A stretch of DNA of 10,484 nucleotides from Stephanodiscus triporus (GCA_036939755.1 JALLAZ010001056.1:1-10484); one strand, 5' to 3'. Shown: positions 1-9,320, counted from the first letter of the stretch. The notes: a model not told the origin generated them from the letters alone. Numbers and translations are program-made.

Positions 1-533
1 GTGAGAAACGAATAAATCAAACTAAACGGAGACGTGCAATAAGAAACGAAATCAATCAATGACGTACAATGAATAAGAAATGAAAAACAGCGGCGTAACG
101 AAATATATTAAATGCAGTCATGACACCCAGTCAAAATATAATCACATGGACGCAGCGGAGCCAAAGTGTTGACGTACAAGGAGTCGCACACGGAATCAAA
201 AAAATCCGGTGACGACACCACAAAAGTCACCCCCCCTGAAGTGACGTGTATGGCGAGTTTTTGAGTAATAATTTGTGACGCACACTCCACGGTAGTACGT
301 ACAGGTATGGTAATAGTATATAATAAAATGATGCATTTTAGTATCTATCTTGTAGAGAGTATCTAGATATTTTATTACTCCTAGTTTTTTTAAGGATCGG
401 CTGTCAGATATTAGGTAACTGACTGTAGATTACGTCACTACTTCTGTCGCAACAACTTAATTTCATTAGATAGAGTATTATGTCATAATAATATATGTGG
501 TACCATGTTGTATGTACTGCACACGGAGTGATG
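1..533. promoter_or_regulatory. AT-rich upstream intergenic region with TGACGT-type motif cluster
   Basis: No gene is supported here; the longest minus-strand frame (108-290) starts with GTG, has no recognisable domain and looks like chance. Visible features are TGACGT at 60-65, 170-175 and 242-247, ACGTCA (the same site inverted) at 432-437, and the variants TGACGA at 210-215 and TGACGC at 276-281. The ten bases TGACGTACAA occur identically at 60-69 and 170-179. Positions 1-90 also hold loosely repeated AGAAACGA / ATAAGAAATGA words. TGACGT is the core bound by bZIP/CREB-type factors, and in the diatom Phaeodactylum such cores act as CO2/cAMP-responsive elements. A regulatory role for the gene at 598 is inferred. 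Confidence 0.35.
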
Positions 534-566
534 ATATATTTTGGGTAAGCCGACTCATTCTTCTTT
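534..566 (+). promoter_or_regulatory. Possible core promoter (TATA-like plus pyrimidine-rich initiator)
   Basis: An AT-rich ATATATT stretch at about 534-540 is followed some 15-25 nt later by a pyrimidine-rich CTCATTCTTCTTTC segment that could act as an initiator. The first in-frame ATG of the large gene is at 598, so transcription starting here would leave a 5' UTR of about 35-45 nt. The assignment rests only on spacing and composition. AT-rich DNA is common throughout the upstream region, so this is weak. Confidence 0.25.
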
Positions 567-597
567 CAACTCTCTCCTGATAGAGCCGTGGAACAAC

Positions 598-3500
598 ATG
601 GCGGGGGGGTCAGCTTCCATCCCCCCCTCACCCCAATCACTACCGGGAAATGCTGGCATAAAAATGGAAGGCATGGATGCAGCAATCACGAACTTTGAGG
701 GGGGTGAGGCAGCGGCTCACATCACCTCCGCCGTCGGTCACAACAATGACAGAAATATAAATACCGAATACTGCGCGGACGACGACGGTACAAAGGAATA
801 TTCATTGATCGAAGAAATAATTGATGATAATTCAAACAGCAATATTCATTCTCTCTCCTCATTGATAGAAGATGCCAGTAGTAATTTTGGGACCGCCGCG
901 AAGATGAATTCTCCACCTGGCATTATGCCAATAAAATTGGGGATCGCGATCGACGTCGACCACCAAGGACAAGCAGAGGAGGGCGCTCATAGCAGTAAAA
1001 TCGCGATCGCTTCAAACATCGATCCAGACTCAACAACGCATACTTACCCGCTTTCTCGTCTATCTCCTTCTTCGGGGGGCGCTAGAGCGGCGGGGACTGC
1101 AAATGAAAATAACGATGGTAAAGAAAGCCCAACATCGCCACGCGCAGACAACCACAACAATAGCATCATGAACAATGAACGAGACCAAAATATAATAGCT
1201 AGCATACAGCATCGTCGAAAAATTTTGTCATGGGTGCGCGCATGCCGGATAGAATCACAATCGGTTTTGAGGGAATTGAGCGAAGTAAGGGACGGTGGGC
1301 GCCGGGGGTTTATTCGCGCCATTCTATCGGACTATTCATCGCAGGAGCGATCGGTCGAAACTAACCAGCAACAACAGGAGGCAGGGATGGTGCAACCCCC
1401 ATCGTCTCTAAGAAGAGATCCGTCATCGTCGTCTGCGTCGGAAATCGACGACTTTCTATCAATCACCGAAATGGCCAACCGCCCCCCTCCTTCGTTAAAG
1501 CGCATCAAAACGTCGTCAATCATCGAGCATAATCCACGCGATTTACGGCGCGGGCTTTCTGACGGAAAACTCATGTCCAATGCGGAGTCGACTTCGAATC
1601 ATGCGGGAGGAGGGGGGGTATCGGTTTCTAACGGCTCTCAGTTACATCTTGGATCGGGAAGTGGAGGGGGTGGGCCTACTATTCTTCCATCCCCCTCTAG
1701 ATTGCCTGCTGGAAATACTGCACTCAATTCCGCGACATCTTATCAAACGTTACCCAATATCCATAATAATATGGTGGGGAAACAATTAAATAAACTTCCA
1801 TCTTCGAAGGTGCTGAACCTGTCCGCGACGAGCAAGGAAAAGCCAAAAAAGGGAAGGAAACGAAAGGCGAATTACGGTGACAGCGACGGGATTGTCACCC
1901 TTAGCGGTGCAGCGGCACAGCAAAAATATCCACTGCATACCTCTCTCACCTCCACGACGTCGGGAGCATTACTGACAAACAATACGCTATTGGCACCGAT
2001 AAATACCTTAGTCCCTAGTTTAGCCGCCGTGAATCTATTGCGAAGGAAGGATGGATTGACGGCGAGGCTGGATAGTTTGCTTAGGAAACAGCGCAATGTC
2101 GACAATTGCCAACGGATCCCGCCGAAGGTCGATGCCGATGATGGCGATGCAGGGCACGATGCGAATTCGGAGAAGTCATCCCCGATGGTAGTACCGATGG
2201 ACAAATTAAATCATGACACAGATGGGAGCTCATCAATATCTCGGAGACTGAGTGCCTTTGCTCCTCCGACAAATAATATGAGCAACAAAAAATTGGCAAT
2301 GCCGTCATTTCCATACAACGAAGGGAATTCGGGTACACACTCAAAAGTATCATCTCTATCTGGAGCTGGAAGGCGTCCTAAGCAACTTCAGTTAAATCGA
2401 CAACCTCCGCCACCTCCGCCGCGGCTACCCCTTCGTCGTAAAACACACTGGGACTGCGTATTGGATGAAATGAAATGGATGGCAACCGATTTTCACGAGG
2501 AACGCAAGTGGAAGACGGCTGCCGGTACGATGTTGAGCTCTGCAGTGAGGAGACATAAACCAAAGAAAAAGTCATCGACGGCATTGATGGGTACCACGCC
2601 AACCAAGAGGAAACATGGCTCGTGGATCGCGTCAGTGTCAGCGCCGTCTTCACTTTCAACTCCGAAATCGTTCGAACTCACATCAATAGACGCAAACAAT
2701 ATCAACAGCGCGGATGGTGACACCGACCCATTATATGTCGATGCCTCCTCTAAAGATGTGGAGAGTGCTAAAAAAATTGCACGGCTGATGAGTGTGAGCA
2801 TTTTGGATCATTGGGATTCTATCACTACGTCGAGACACGAGCACCAGAATGTAGGACAGCAGAGATTACACAGACTGAGGGGGGTATCATCATGCAATGA
2901 TGATGCTTTAAAATTAGTACAGTCCATGGAATCTAACAGACGATTCGATGAGTTGAGACATTCGACCAAAGACAAAAAATCATTACAAAGAACGAGTTCC
3001 CCAGAAGGTTGCACTCCTTTTACATCGTCGCGTCGAGAACTGGGATTTGGCGAAATCTCATCACGAATAAAGTTATCCATCAAAGTTGTAAATACACTGA
3101 AGGAACAGACCGCCAAGGCATTGTCGAAGGAACAAACTTATCAGAGATATAAAAAATCAATGAAACCTCTCACCCGCGGTGGAATGATGGGAGTGGATCT
3201 TGTGGAACTTGATGATAGACAGCTGCATGCGGTTCATTTTTTGGAAAGTCTGTGGGAGAATAAGTTCAATTCAAATAGCATAAGTTGCAACGAGGGATGC
3301 ACTGCACTATCCGACGACAGCAGACAGACCGAAACGTCGTCGCCCAATGACGATGCACAGTGCAGAACAATTTCCGCGATTGTCGGGGGGGGGTTAGGAA
3401 TCGGCAAAACTGTCGCCGTGTGTGCACTTTTATGGAGGTATCGGAACAATGGTCCGCAGTTGATTGTTTGTTCGCCTGGTGCACTGGTATGTTCTTGCCC

Positions 3501-6500
3501 TTTAAGGTCTATTGATTTAGTGAAAGGAGTCACTCACACTATATTTCTATATTGTTCTCACATGATTCTTGCCACACACAGATCCGATGGAGATATGAAT
3601 TGACGAAATTTGATGGTTTGAACGTTAGGATATATTCTCGAGATGATGGAGATATGGTATATAGGGCGTCAGATATAGTAGTTTGCGACTACGGATTGGT
3701 TTTGGAAGTGGTTGGCAGGCGCGGCCTGTCTTTGCCTGGACAGAAGAGAGTTGATTTTTCATCCATGATCTTGGATCTTCGTCATCCTTGTTCATCTACT
3801 CGTGACGAAGAACTCATTCCGAATGGGGAAAATAAGCCACAAAATTCAACATCTCTTGTTGAGAGCGTCAGATGGTGGGTTCGCTTAAACAGCTTTTTCG
3901 CGAAACGCTACACTGATATAAAACGCCTCGTAATCGAGCAGACAGACATTCAGCAATATTGCCTCTTCCCCTCAATCAGCGAGGGCATCGCCTCCAGCAG
4001 CGCTGGACAGACGAAGCGAATTGACGAACTATTGGCCATGAAGATGGCATTTTTCTATCATCCAGCCGTATTTTTCTCTCGGCGGGCTTCGGTTGGGAAA
4101 CGGGTCATTTCCTGGGCCAAGAGTGAGGCCAAGAAGAAGATATCAATAAAAGTGACAGCACATGGTGCCACTCTTGCTCACATCATACATAGTGAAAAAA
4201 GTGCCTTGTCGCCATGTGGATATAAATCTGTGCTCATGACATCAGTTAAGAAAATTTGTGATTCGTTCGTTGATGTGATGCGAGGAAATGAAGATAAAGC
4301 CAACGACTCGCCGAACAAATATGCTTGGCAACTACGCATGTGTTCGTTGACAAAACCGCAGCAAGATGCTTACAATCAATGTTATTCCAATTTGGGAGGC
4401 CTGGATTACGAAATTGCATGCGGCCTTTTGAAACTGCGAAAGATATGCATTCATTCGAACCTCGACCAGATCTTGCCAAAATTGTTGACTCCTCACAGAT
4501 GTCATGTCGGAAAACATGGATCAATTCTTGTGAAAAATTCTAGAGCATTTTTAGAACCAAGCAATGACGTGGCCAGGAAAATTATGAAGAAATCTTCTAA
4601 GATGAAGGAACTACTCACTGTTTTAGTCCATGAGTGTGGCTTTGATGTTGCAGGCAATTTCGATCTCATTGACAATCCCATTAATGTCGACGACGACCAG
4701 ATGGCAATGGACGAAGGACCGAAGAAGAAAGCCAAGGTACTTATTCTTGCGACCCTGGTGGAAGCACAGCTTCTCACATCATACTTTTTAAGTGCAGTTG
4801 GACTGCACCACGAAGTATTGGTTTCTTCGAACGCCAATTATAATGCTCTAGTGCATTCCTCTTCCTGTGAACGCGAAACGGCATGGACTTGGAGTCAGGA
4901 TGTTTTATCCCGGTTCAACAGCAGCAGCGGTAAAAGTCATGATCATCGATCAATTAATATTCTCGTATCATCTCCTAAAACAATTTCGTCCCACAGTGGC
5001 GGCATTGGCACAGCATCCGCAGATACTGTGATCAGCATAGACGAGGATTGGAGTGGCCGTGAAGCAATGCATATCAAGTCGATAGTGTCAAAAATTCTCA
5101 GGCATCAGCAAAGAACGATGGCGGAGGTTGCATCATCTTCGTCAAAATCTCCATTCAAATTCGTAAAACTTGTTTGCCATAACACGTGTGAAAACACATT
5201 TCTCTGTAATGGAAGTGCGAAGAAGGATATTGACGGAAGAAGATTCGAAAATGGAAATGCGAAGAAGGATATTGACGGAAGAAGATACGAGAAACAGACT
5301 GATCGGCAATGCACAGAAAGTACTCGGAGATCTTCTCGACGGTCAAAACGCACGTTGATCTCAAATCAAGATGAAGCTGTGGCTTGTACAGCAAAGGTCA
5401 CCCATGGCCGCCCTATCAAAATGCAGAGCAATGCTCTATTTTACCCGATGAAAATGATTCCCACGGCGCATACAATTAACGGTGATGGGTTTCTCGTTCC
5501 TCCTGCTGTTGGTGGCAATGAGCCCGAAGGATCTTATTCCACCGGCTGCAATATTTTGAGTGTTACAACAGTCGCGTTGTCTCCTGCTCATTACGTACAG
5601 AATATGGGCTTTGATCCATATCATCTGCCGGCTAAAAATGGACAAAACTACAATGCAGTGGCTGCAGAGCGCAGTATGGCGTTTTCGTGGGCCCTATTCA
5701 ACACCGAGGACCGTGCATCTTGTCTTCCAAGTGCTATTGCAGGCCAATTGTCGGGAGTCGATCTGGAACTATGTTCTATTACAGTTAGCCCTACTGCCAC
5801 AATTGTCGTTGGTGATAACTATGTTCGGCGTTACGTTGAATCATTCAGAAAGTCACCATCCTTCATACAACACGGACGGAGCGAAAAGCCAATAAAACTT
5901 TGCGTTGGTGACGGCTCAAGTAGTGTCTATTCCAACTCCATTTCGAAAGAACTTTGCACGCAAGAAGTCACATCTGACAGCAATAGTGCTACGCTGTTGG
6001 TGTATAGTGTTCCCGATGTTAGCAAGCTCAAGATTCCTATTGATGAATTCATATCAGAAGAGGGGCAGAGACGAGGCGATTGTATAGCAAATTTCAATTC
6101 ACGTGGCGGTTTAGCGCAGAGCATTTTTACGCTTTGCTTTTCTTCATTTGACAGCTCATCATCTGCCATTTTACAAGATGGAAACCAAGGCTGCGAGCCT
6201 TTTGCATACTTCCCTGCATTCCTTTCAGATCTATCCCAAGGAAATGTGTTGATGGGGCCGAAACGAAAAGAATCCGAAAGCAAGTTCAAAGACACTGTGG
6301 TTGAGACGAGCCGATACTCTTTCGGGGAAGATCGAAATGTGTATGGAAATGCGGAACTGACCTTTCATAGAAGATTACTCGCCGCAGATCTACATGGCGC
6401 ATTGTCTTGTCAGCAGAGGCCATCATTGAACTGTATGATACTGATAACTCAAACGAATCATCAATTTAAAAGCAACGCAAATACAGCTGGTGGGATTGTT

Positions 6501-7871
6501 GGGCACATTCCATCATCCGATTCGTCACACAAAGCTGCTCCTCATCATGGGAAAAAGCCTTTGCACAAAAAGATCAAAAGGCACCACCTCCCTTCATCAA
6601 CTTGTGATAAAAGTATCAACTCGTATTTTAGAAATGAGCACCTGCTTACACAGGTTTTCTCAGTTAGGGAAGGCATCAAGTTTAACGTCACTGCTTCCAC
6701 AATAGGGCGGGTTCGGTCTCAGAGCCGTTTGAATGATCTCGTATCAAACTCGTTTACCCTATCATTCATCAATTCAAATAATCCACCAATAGAGAGCGAG
6801 AATCAAAGTCAGCTATTGATGCCATTTCCAATATGGAGTAACCAATCAGCGTTGCTTGGGACGATTCCTCCCGTTGACGCGCAAATTATCCACAAAAAGC
6901 AAAAATATATCAGTGGAATCACGTTGCCAATAGGAGTGAAATCATCTCGCTTGTCAAATTGGCTAGAAGAATCCAAAGATCCCTGGTCTGGAATCGAGGA
7001 CTCGGCATTGCGGCAATGTGTGTTGAGGTATGGTATGAATTGGCAATTGGCAGCTAATGCCGTCTCTTCTGGGATGATTTTTTCGTCTGTGTGTCTTCCA
7101 GAGGGGAGAGAAGGAGGAAATACCCAAAAACGTTCAGCTGTGCAGTGCCGGAATCGCTGGATGATGCTCGAGGCCAACAATGGCCGCTCGCCTCAGATGG
7201 TGAAGACTAGTGCGTCTAGAAGCGAGACTGATATCAGCTTCATAGCCCCAATCGACAGAGAAATGCCGCTGTTCGTAAATGAAGTTAGAGGGTTTGGTGA
7301 GGGGTCATCTTCGATGAATCGATCTAATCAGGAACCCAATCAAAAAGACTCCTTGCTCTGGCTTGGCACATCCAACCAAGCCCCTGATGTTTCCGACTTG
7401 TCACTAATCTCGAGAGAGAAAAGACTTGCTCTACTTTCTCGTGTTCAACTACTCAATGCGGCGTCTAAGAAGCGACGTGTTGTCAGCACACCGCTCCCTA
7501 GTTCCACACAAGTGCACACCTCTCATTCAGACGCAATACAGGCTGCTAGAGCAAGCATGATATCGGCGGCAAATGGCGTTGCTCCACCAAGACATGAAAT
7601 GTGGCCTCTGGAGCTGCTTGATTTTCGCAAACAGCACAACTCCACACCGAATCAAAACATCCCAAGAGGACCAACACCCCACTCAACACATCCATCACAA
7701 TCACCTCATCATCAGCAAAGTTCTGCACCACATCATCCACCTCATACGATGCATCCATCTCAGCACCAAGTGTATCATGCTGCGGGCCAGATGCATCACC
7801 AACAAGGTCCGGTGCACCGTGCCAATCCAAATGGTGCTTACCAAGCTCCGCAGCAAAGACATCAGCATTGA
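598..7871 (+). CDS. EP400/Eaf1-like HSA-Snf2-SANT chromatin protein with degenerate ATPase (two exons)
   Basis: The model is join(598..3486, 3582..7871), giving 2392 residues and a TGA stop. The start is the first in-frame ATG after an in-frame stop at 532-534, in context AACATGG (A at -3, G at +4). Domains in order are as follows. A disordered Ser/Asn/Gly-rich N-terminus contains a basic nuclear-localisation-like patch at 415-423. A proline run (603-608) leads into an HSA domain with HWD, DEMKWMATDFHEERKWK and SSAV at about 612-655, completed by AKKIARLM..DHW at about 722-740. A Snf2 ATPase region covers about 871-1505, with P-loop G931-T938 (K937), LIVCSPGAL, LRKICIHSNL at 1248-1257 and GGIG at 1436-1439. 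A Myb/SANT domain at about 2095-2160 shows PWS..ED, NW, and RSAVQCRNRW. A His/Gln/Pro tail starts at about 2313. HSA domains bind actin and Arp4; this order is known from EP400/Domino and PIE1 and, without the ATPase, from Eaf1. The likely role is nuclear scaffold of a NuA4/TIP60- or SWR1-type complex. Several ATPase catalytic residues are missing, so activity is doubtful. An exact orthologue (EP400, PIE1 or Eaf1) cannot be fixed by eye. Confidence 0.88.
3487..3581 (+). other. Spliceosomal intron (95 nt, phase 0) in Snf2 motif Ia
   Basis: The donor is CTG|GTATGT at 3487 and the acceptor is CACACACAG|ATC ending at 3581. Removal joins two long open frames that otherwise end or begin in different phases. 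Splicing gives LIVCSPGAL-IRWRYELTKF, which matches the usual Snf2 pattern LIVCP..VL..W..EF.KF across the junction. Phase is 0 and length is not a multiple of three. If retained, translation runs 38 codons further and stops at 3601-3603, leaving a 1001-residue protein with the HSA domain and P-loop only. Confidence 0.88.
5208..5291 (+). repeat. 42-bp in-frame tandem duplication (2 copies)
   Basis: Copies lie at 5208-5249 and 5250-5291 and differ at three bases. They encode two 14-residue units, NGSAKKDIDGRRFE and NGNAKKDIDGRRYE (residues 1506-1533), directly after the last recognisable Snf2 segment. The units are basic and hydrophilic, followed by an Arg/Ser/Lys-rich patch (RRSSRRSKR). This looks like a fairly recent slippage or unequal-crossover event in a linker. 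It keeps the frame and may differ between strains. Confidence 0.9.
7629..7868 (+). repeat. Low-complexity His/Gln/Pro/Ser coding tract at the C-terminus
   Basis: The last 80 residues (2313-2392) are built mainly from His, Gln, Pro, Ser and Thr, coded by CAT/CAC/CAA/CAG and CCA-type codons, with words such as HHQQ, HPSQ and PHH recurring. No folded domain is expected. EP400 and Eaf1 proteins are also followed by Gln-rich tails after the SANT domain, so the tail fits the family, although low-complexity composition alone proves little. Confidence 0.8.
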
Positions 7872-7975
7872 CCAAACAATACACGGCTCTAAATTGGGAG
7901 CAACTCATTTATTCTCATAACATTCATATTCAAATCTCAGTTTCTACAACATTTAATTTTCTAGTATAACTAAAA

Positions 7976-7981
7976 AATAAA
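7976..7981 (+). terminator. AATAAA polyadenylation signal candidate
   Basis: An exact AATAAA lies 105 nt after the TGA of the large gene, inside an AT-rich 3' UTR (7872 to about 8000). Cleavage would be expected roughly 10-30 nt further on, around 7990-8010. The spacing is normal for a short algal 3' UTR, but diatom genes do not always use AATAAA. Confidence 0.5.
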
Positions 7982-8145
7982 TGCCAAAGTTTACACTTGA
8001 ATGTACAAGCTACAAGAGCGTACAAACCGGTGCATCAAGTGTTGGACCCAAGATGGCCACTTGACCCCCTCCTTGCAATGTGCTTTGCACGAACTCATTC
8101 TCCCACTTTCCGATGCTTGATAAGGGCAAATAGTGACGACAAAAT

Positions 8146-8993
8146 TCACTCACGGCAGTACTTGCAAAATTTCAGGTACCTTACCACTTTGGTGTCACTG
8201 TCCCTGTGCGTGTATTTGCCATTCGTAGCGGCTGGTTTACTGCATTTGAAGCACTTCGCATAGCATGTGCCACGGTTGCAAGTTGATTTACAGAAAACAT
8301 ACTGAAACGACCACCCCATCCTTCTTTGCCAGCAATTTAACCTGTGCAAAATCACCTACACAAGATAGGCCACAATTATTGCATAGGATCATATTGACGT
8401 GCATGTTCCTTTTGCTGGGCAGATGCATTCTTGTTGAGAATATGTCTGTATGTCTGACTTGATGTTCGTGGCTTGGCATCAGGTAGCTGGGTGACACGAA
8501 GGAATTTTTCTTACACAACTTGAACTTCAGATTCATTCGATCATTTCTACAATCTAATCGGGGTAAATCTAGACCATCCAGGAGTTTGTGTTGAAAAGAC
8601 ATCGATTTTACGATGCTAAGCACATAACATTGTGTTGCTAAATAATTAATATAAAGTGAGCTCGTCGCTCACTTCTCTCTTCTTACTCTCTCCCTCTCCT
8701 CTCAACTAGTGGCCTGTAGCGTTTTAGTAACCTAGATACGCCTATCTGTCTGTCTTTCCTTCGTGCTGACTTTGCATTATTCCCAACAGTTTGTTGAGCT
8801 TGATAAATGTCTTTGTCTCTTGAAAACATGATGCCACTTTGATCAGGTTGGAACACCGGTTAATGCACAGACAATCAACTCAATACCCAAGCACACCTTT
8901 AGATGAATGTGTATACATTGTCTGTGCAGGAACTCCATTCATGAGACTGGTGACACTGTTCTCCGGGACCAAGGGTGTGGAGGCAGGCATCAT
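8146..8993 (-). CDS. Tentative four-exon cysteine-rich gene (or gene relic), function unknown
   Basis: No single frame is long, but three GT-AG introns join the code-like minus-strand stretches. Exons are 8993-8917, 8836-8687, 8615-8360 and 8301-8146. Introns are 80 nt (GTATAC...AAG), 71 nt (GTAAGA...TTAG) and 58 nt (GTAGGT...TTTCAG). The model starts at MMPAS, gives about 212 residues and stops with TGA at 8146-8148. The middle is basic (SARRKDRQ, LLKRYRPLVERRGRD). The last third has CNNCGLSC, FCKSTCNRGTCYAKCFKC and a final FCKYC, arranged like a zinc-binding region. The frame stays open above 8993 (acidic KEEEDIIEVVE), so the true start may lie in an earlier exon. The gene is convergent with the large gene, 274 bp between stops; an inverted AATAAA at 7908-7913 could serve it. 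I do not recognise the family. A decayed transposase with frameshifts is an alternative, because the last intron is also readable as VGDFAQVKLLAKKDG. The first intron's donor is weak. Confidence 0.38.
8654..8674. repeat. Small perfect hairpin beside a pyrimidine tract
   Basis: AAGTGAGC (8654-8661) and GCTCACTT (8667-8674) form an 8-bp perfect stem with a 5-nt loop. The plus strand is then almost pure pyrimidine to about 8705. In the tentative minus-strand gene the hairpin falls inside the second intron and the tract covers its donor side. Its role is unknown. Confidence 0.6.
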
Positions 8994-9102
8994 CTTTGGG
9001 GGCGACTCAACAACTTCAATGATGTCTTCCTCCTCCTTGACATCCAAGACTTAGGTCAATTGTTGTTGAAGTGGGATCAAATTGGGCCAAATCATAATTA
9101 GG

Positions 9103-9260
9103 AGGGGGGCGGTCCAGCACAAGTCTTCCCGCCAAATTTTTTTTGGGGGGCGGGAGACCTTCTTTTTTCGAAGCGTCAAAATCCCCCCCAAAACAGACAG
9201 ATGCCAAACAAAGAGAGGCCCTTTTTTTGACACGATGAGAATCGCCCACCCCCCCCCATC
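9103..9260. repeat. G/C and T homopolymer-rich segment with imperfect inverted repeats
   Basis: This segment carries runs of G (about 9103-9109, 9145-9150), C (9183-9189 and about 9249-9257) and T (about 9137-9144, 9223-9229). TTTTGGGGGG at 9141-9150 is the inverse of CCCCCCAAAA at 9184-9193. GTCTTCCCGCC near 9123-9133 nearly mirrors GGCGGGAGAC near 9149-9158. A minus-strand open frame crosses it (to 9249) but has no ATG start and reads as low complexity. No gene is supported here. Confidence 0.5.
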
Positions 9261-9266
9261 GTCGCT

Positions 9267-9312
9267 ATTTTACGATTGATCTCCAGCAGCGCTGGTCGAT
9301 CAATCGTAAAAT
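9267..9312. repeat. Long near-perfect hairpin 1
   Basis: Arms ATTTTACGATTGATC (9267-9281) and GATCAATCGTAAAAT (9298-9312) pair over 15 bp without mismatch. Inside them CCAGC (9283-9287) pairs with GCTGG (9291-9295) around a 3-nt loop, separated from the outer stem by a 1x2 internal loop. The whole 46 nt is therefore essentially one stem. It lies just upstream of a second hairpin. Confidence 0.9.
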
Positions 9313-9320
9313 CGGCAATC

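Noticed and set aside
108..290. Minus-strand 60-residue frame upstream of the large gene
   Set aside because: It has a GTG start, no domain and no supporting signals; chance length in AT-rich DNA.
541..597. Start of the large gene at the TTG at 541
   Set aside because: A eukaryotic gene should start at ATG; 598 is the first in-frame ATG and has A at -3 and G at +4.
541..3603. Frame 541-3603 as a complete stand-alone protein overlapping a second gene from 3552
   Set aside because: Both halves belong to one Snf2 domain, and a GT-AG intron at 3487-3581 joins them in frame across motif Ia.
3992..4006. The 15-mer CTCCAGCAGCGCTGG shared by the large gene and the loop of hairpin 1 (9281-9295)
   Set aside because: It is self-complementary and of biased composition, and flanks do not match; one such match in 10 kb is plausible by chance.
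8146..8623. Identification as the cysteine-rich C-terminus of a PiggyBac-type transposase
   Set aside because: Cys spacing is only loosely similar, and no DDE catalytic region is visible upstream.
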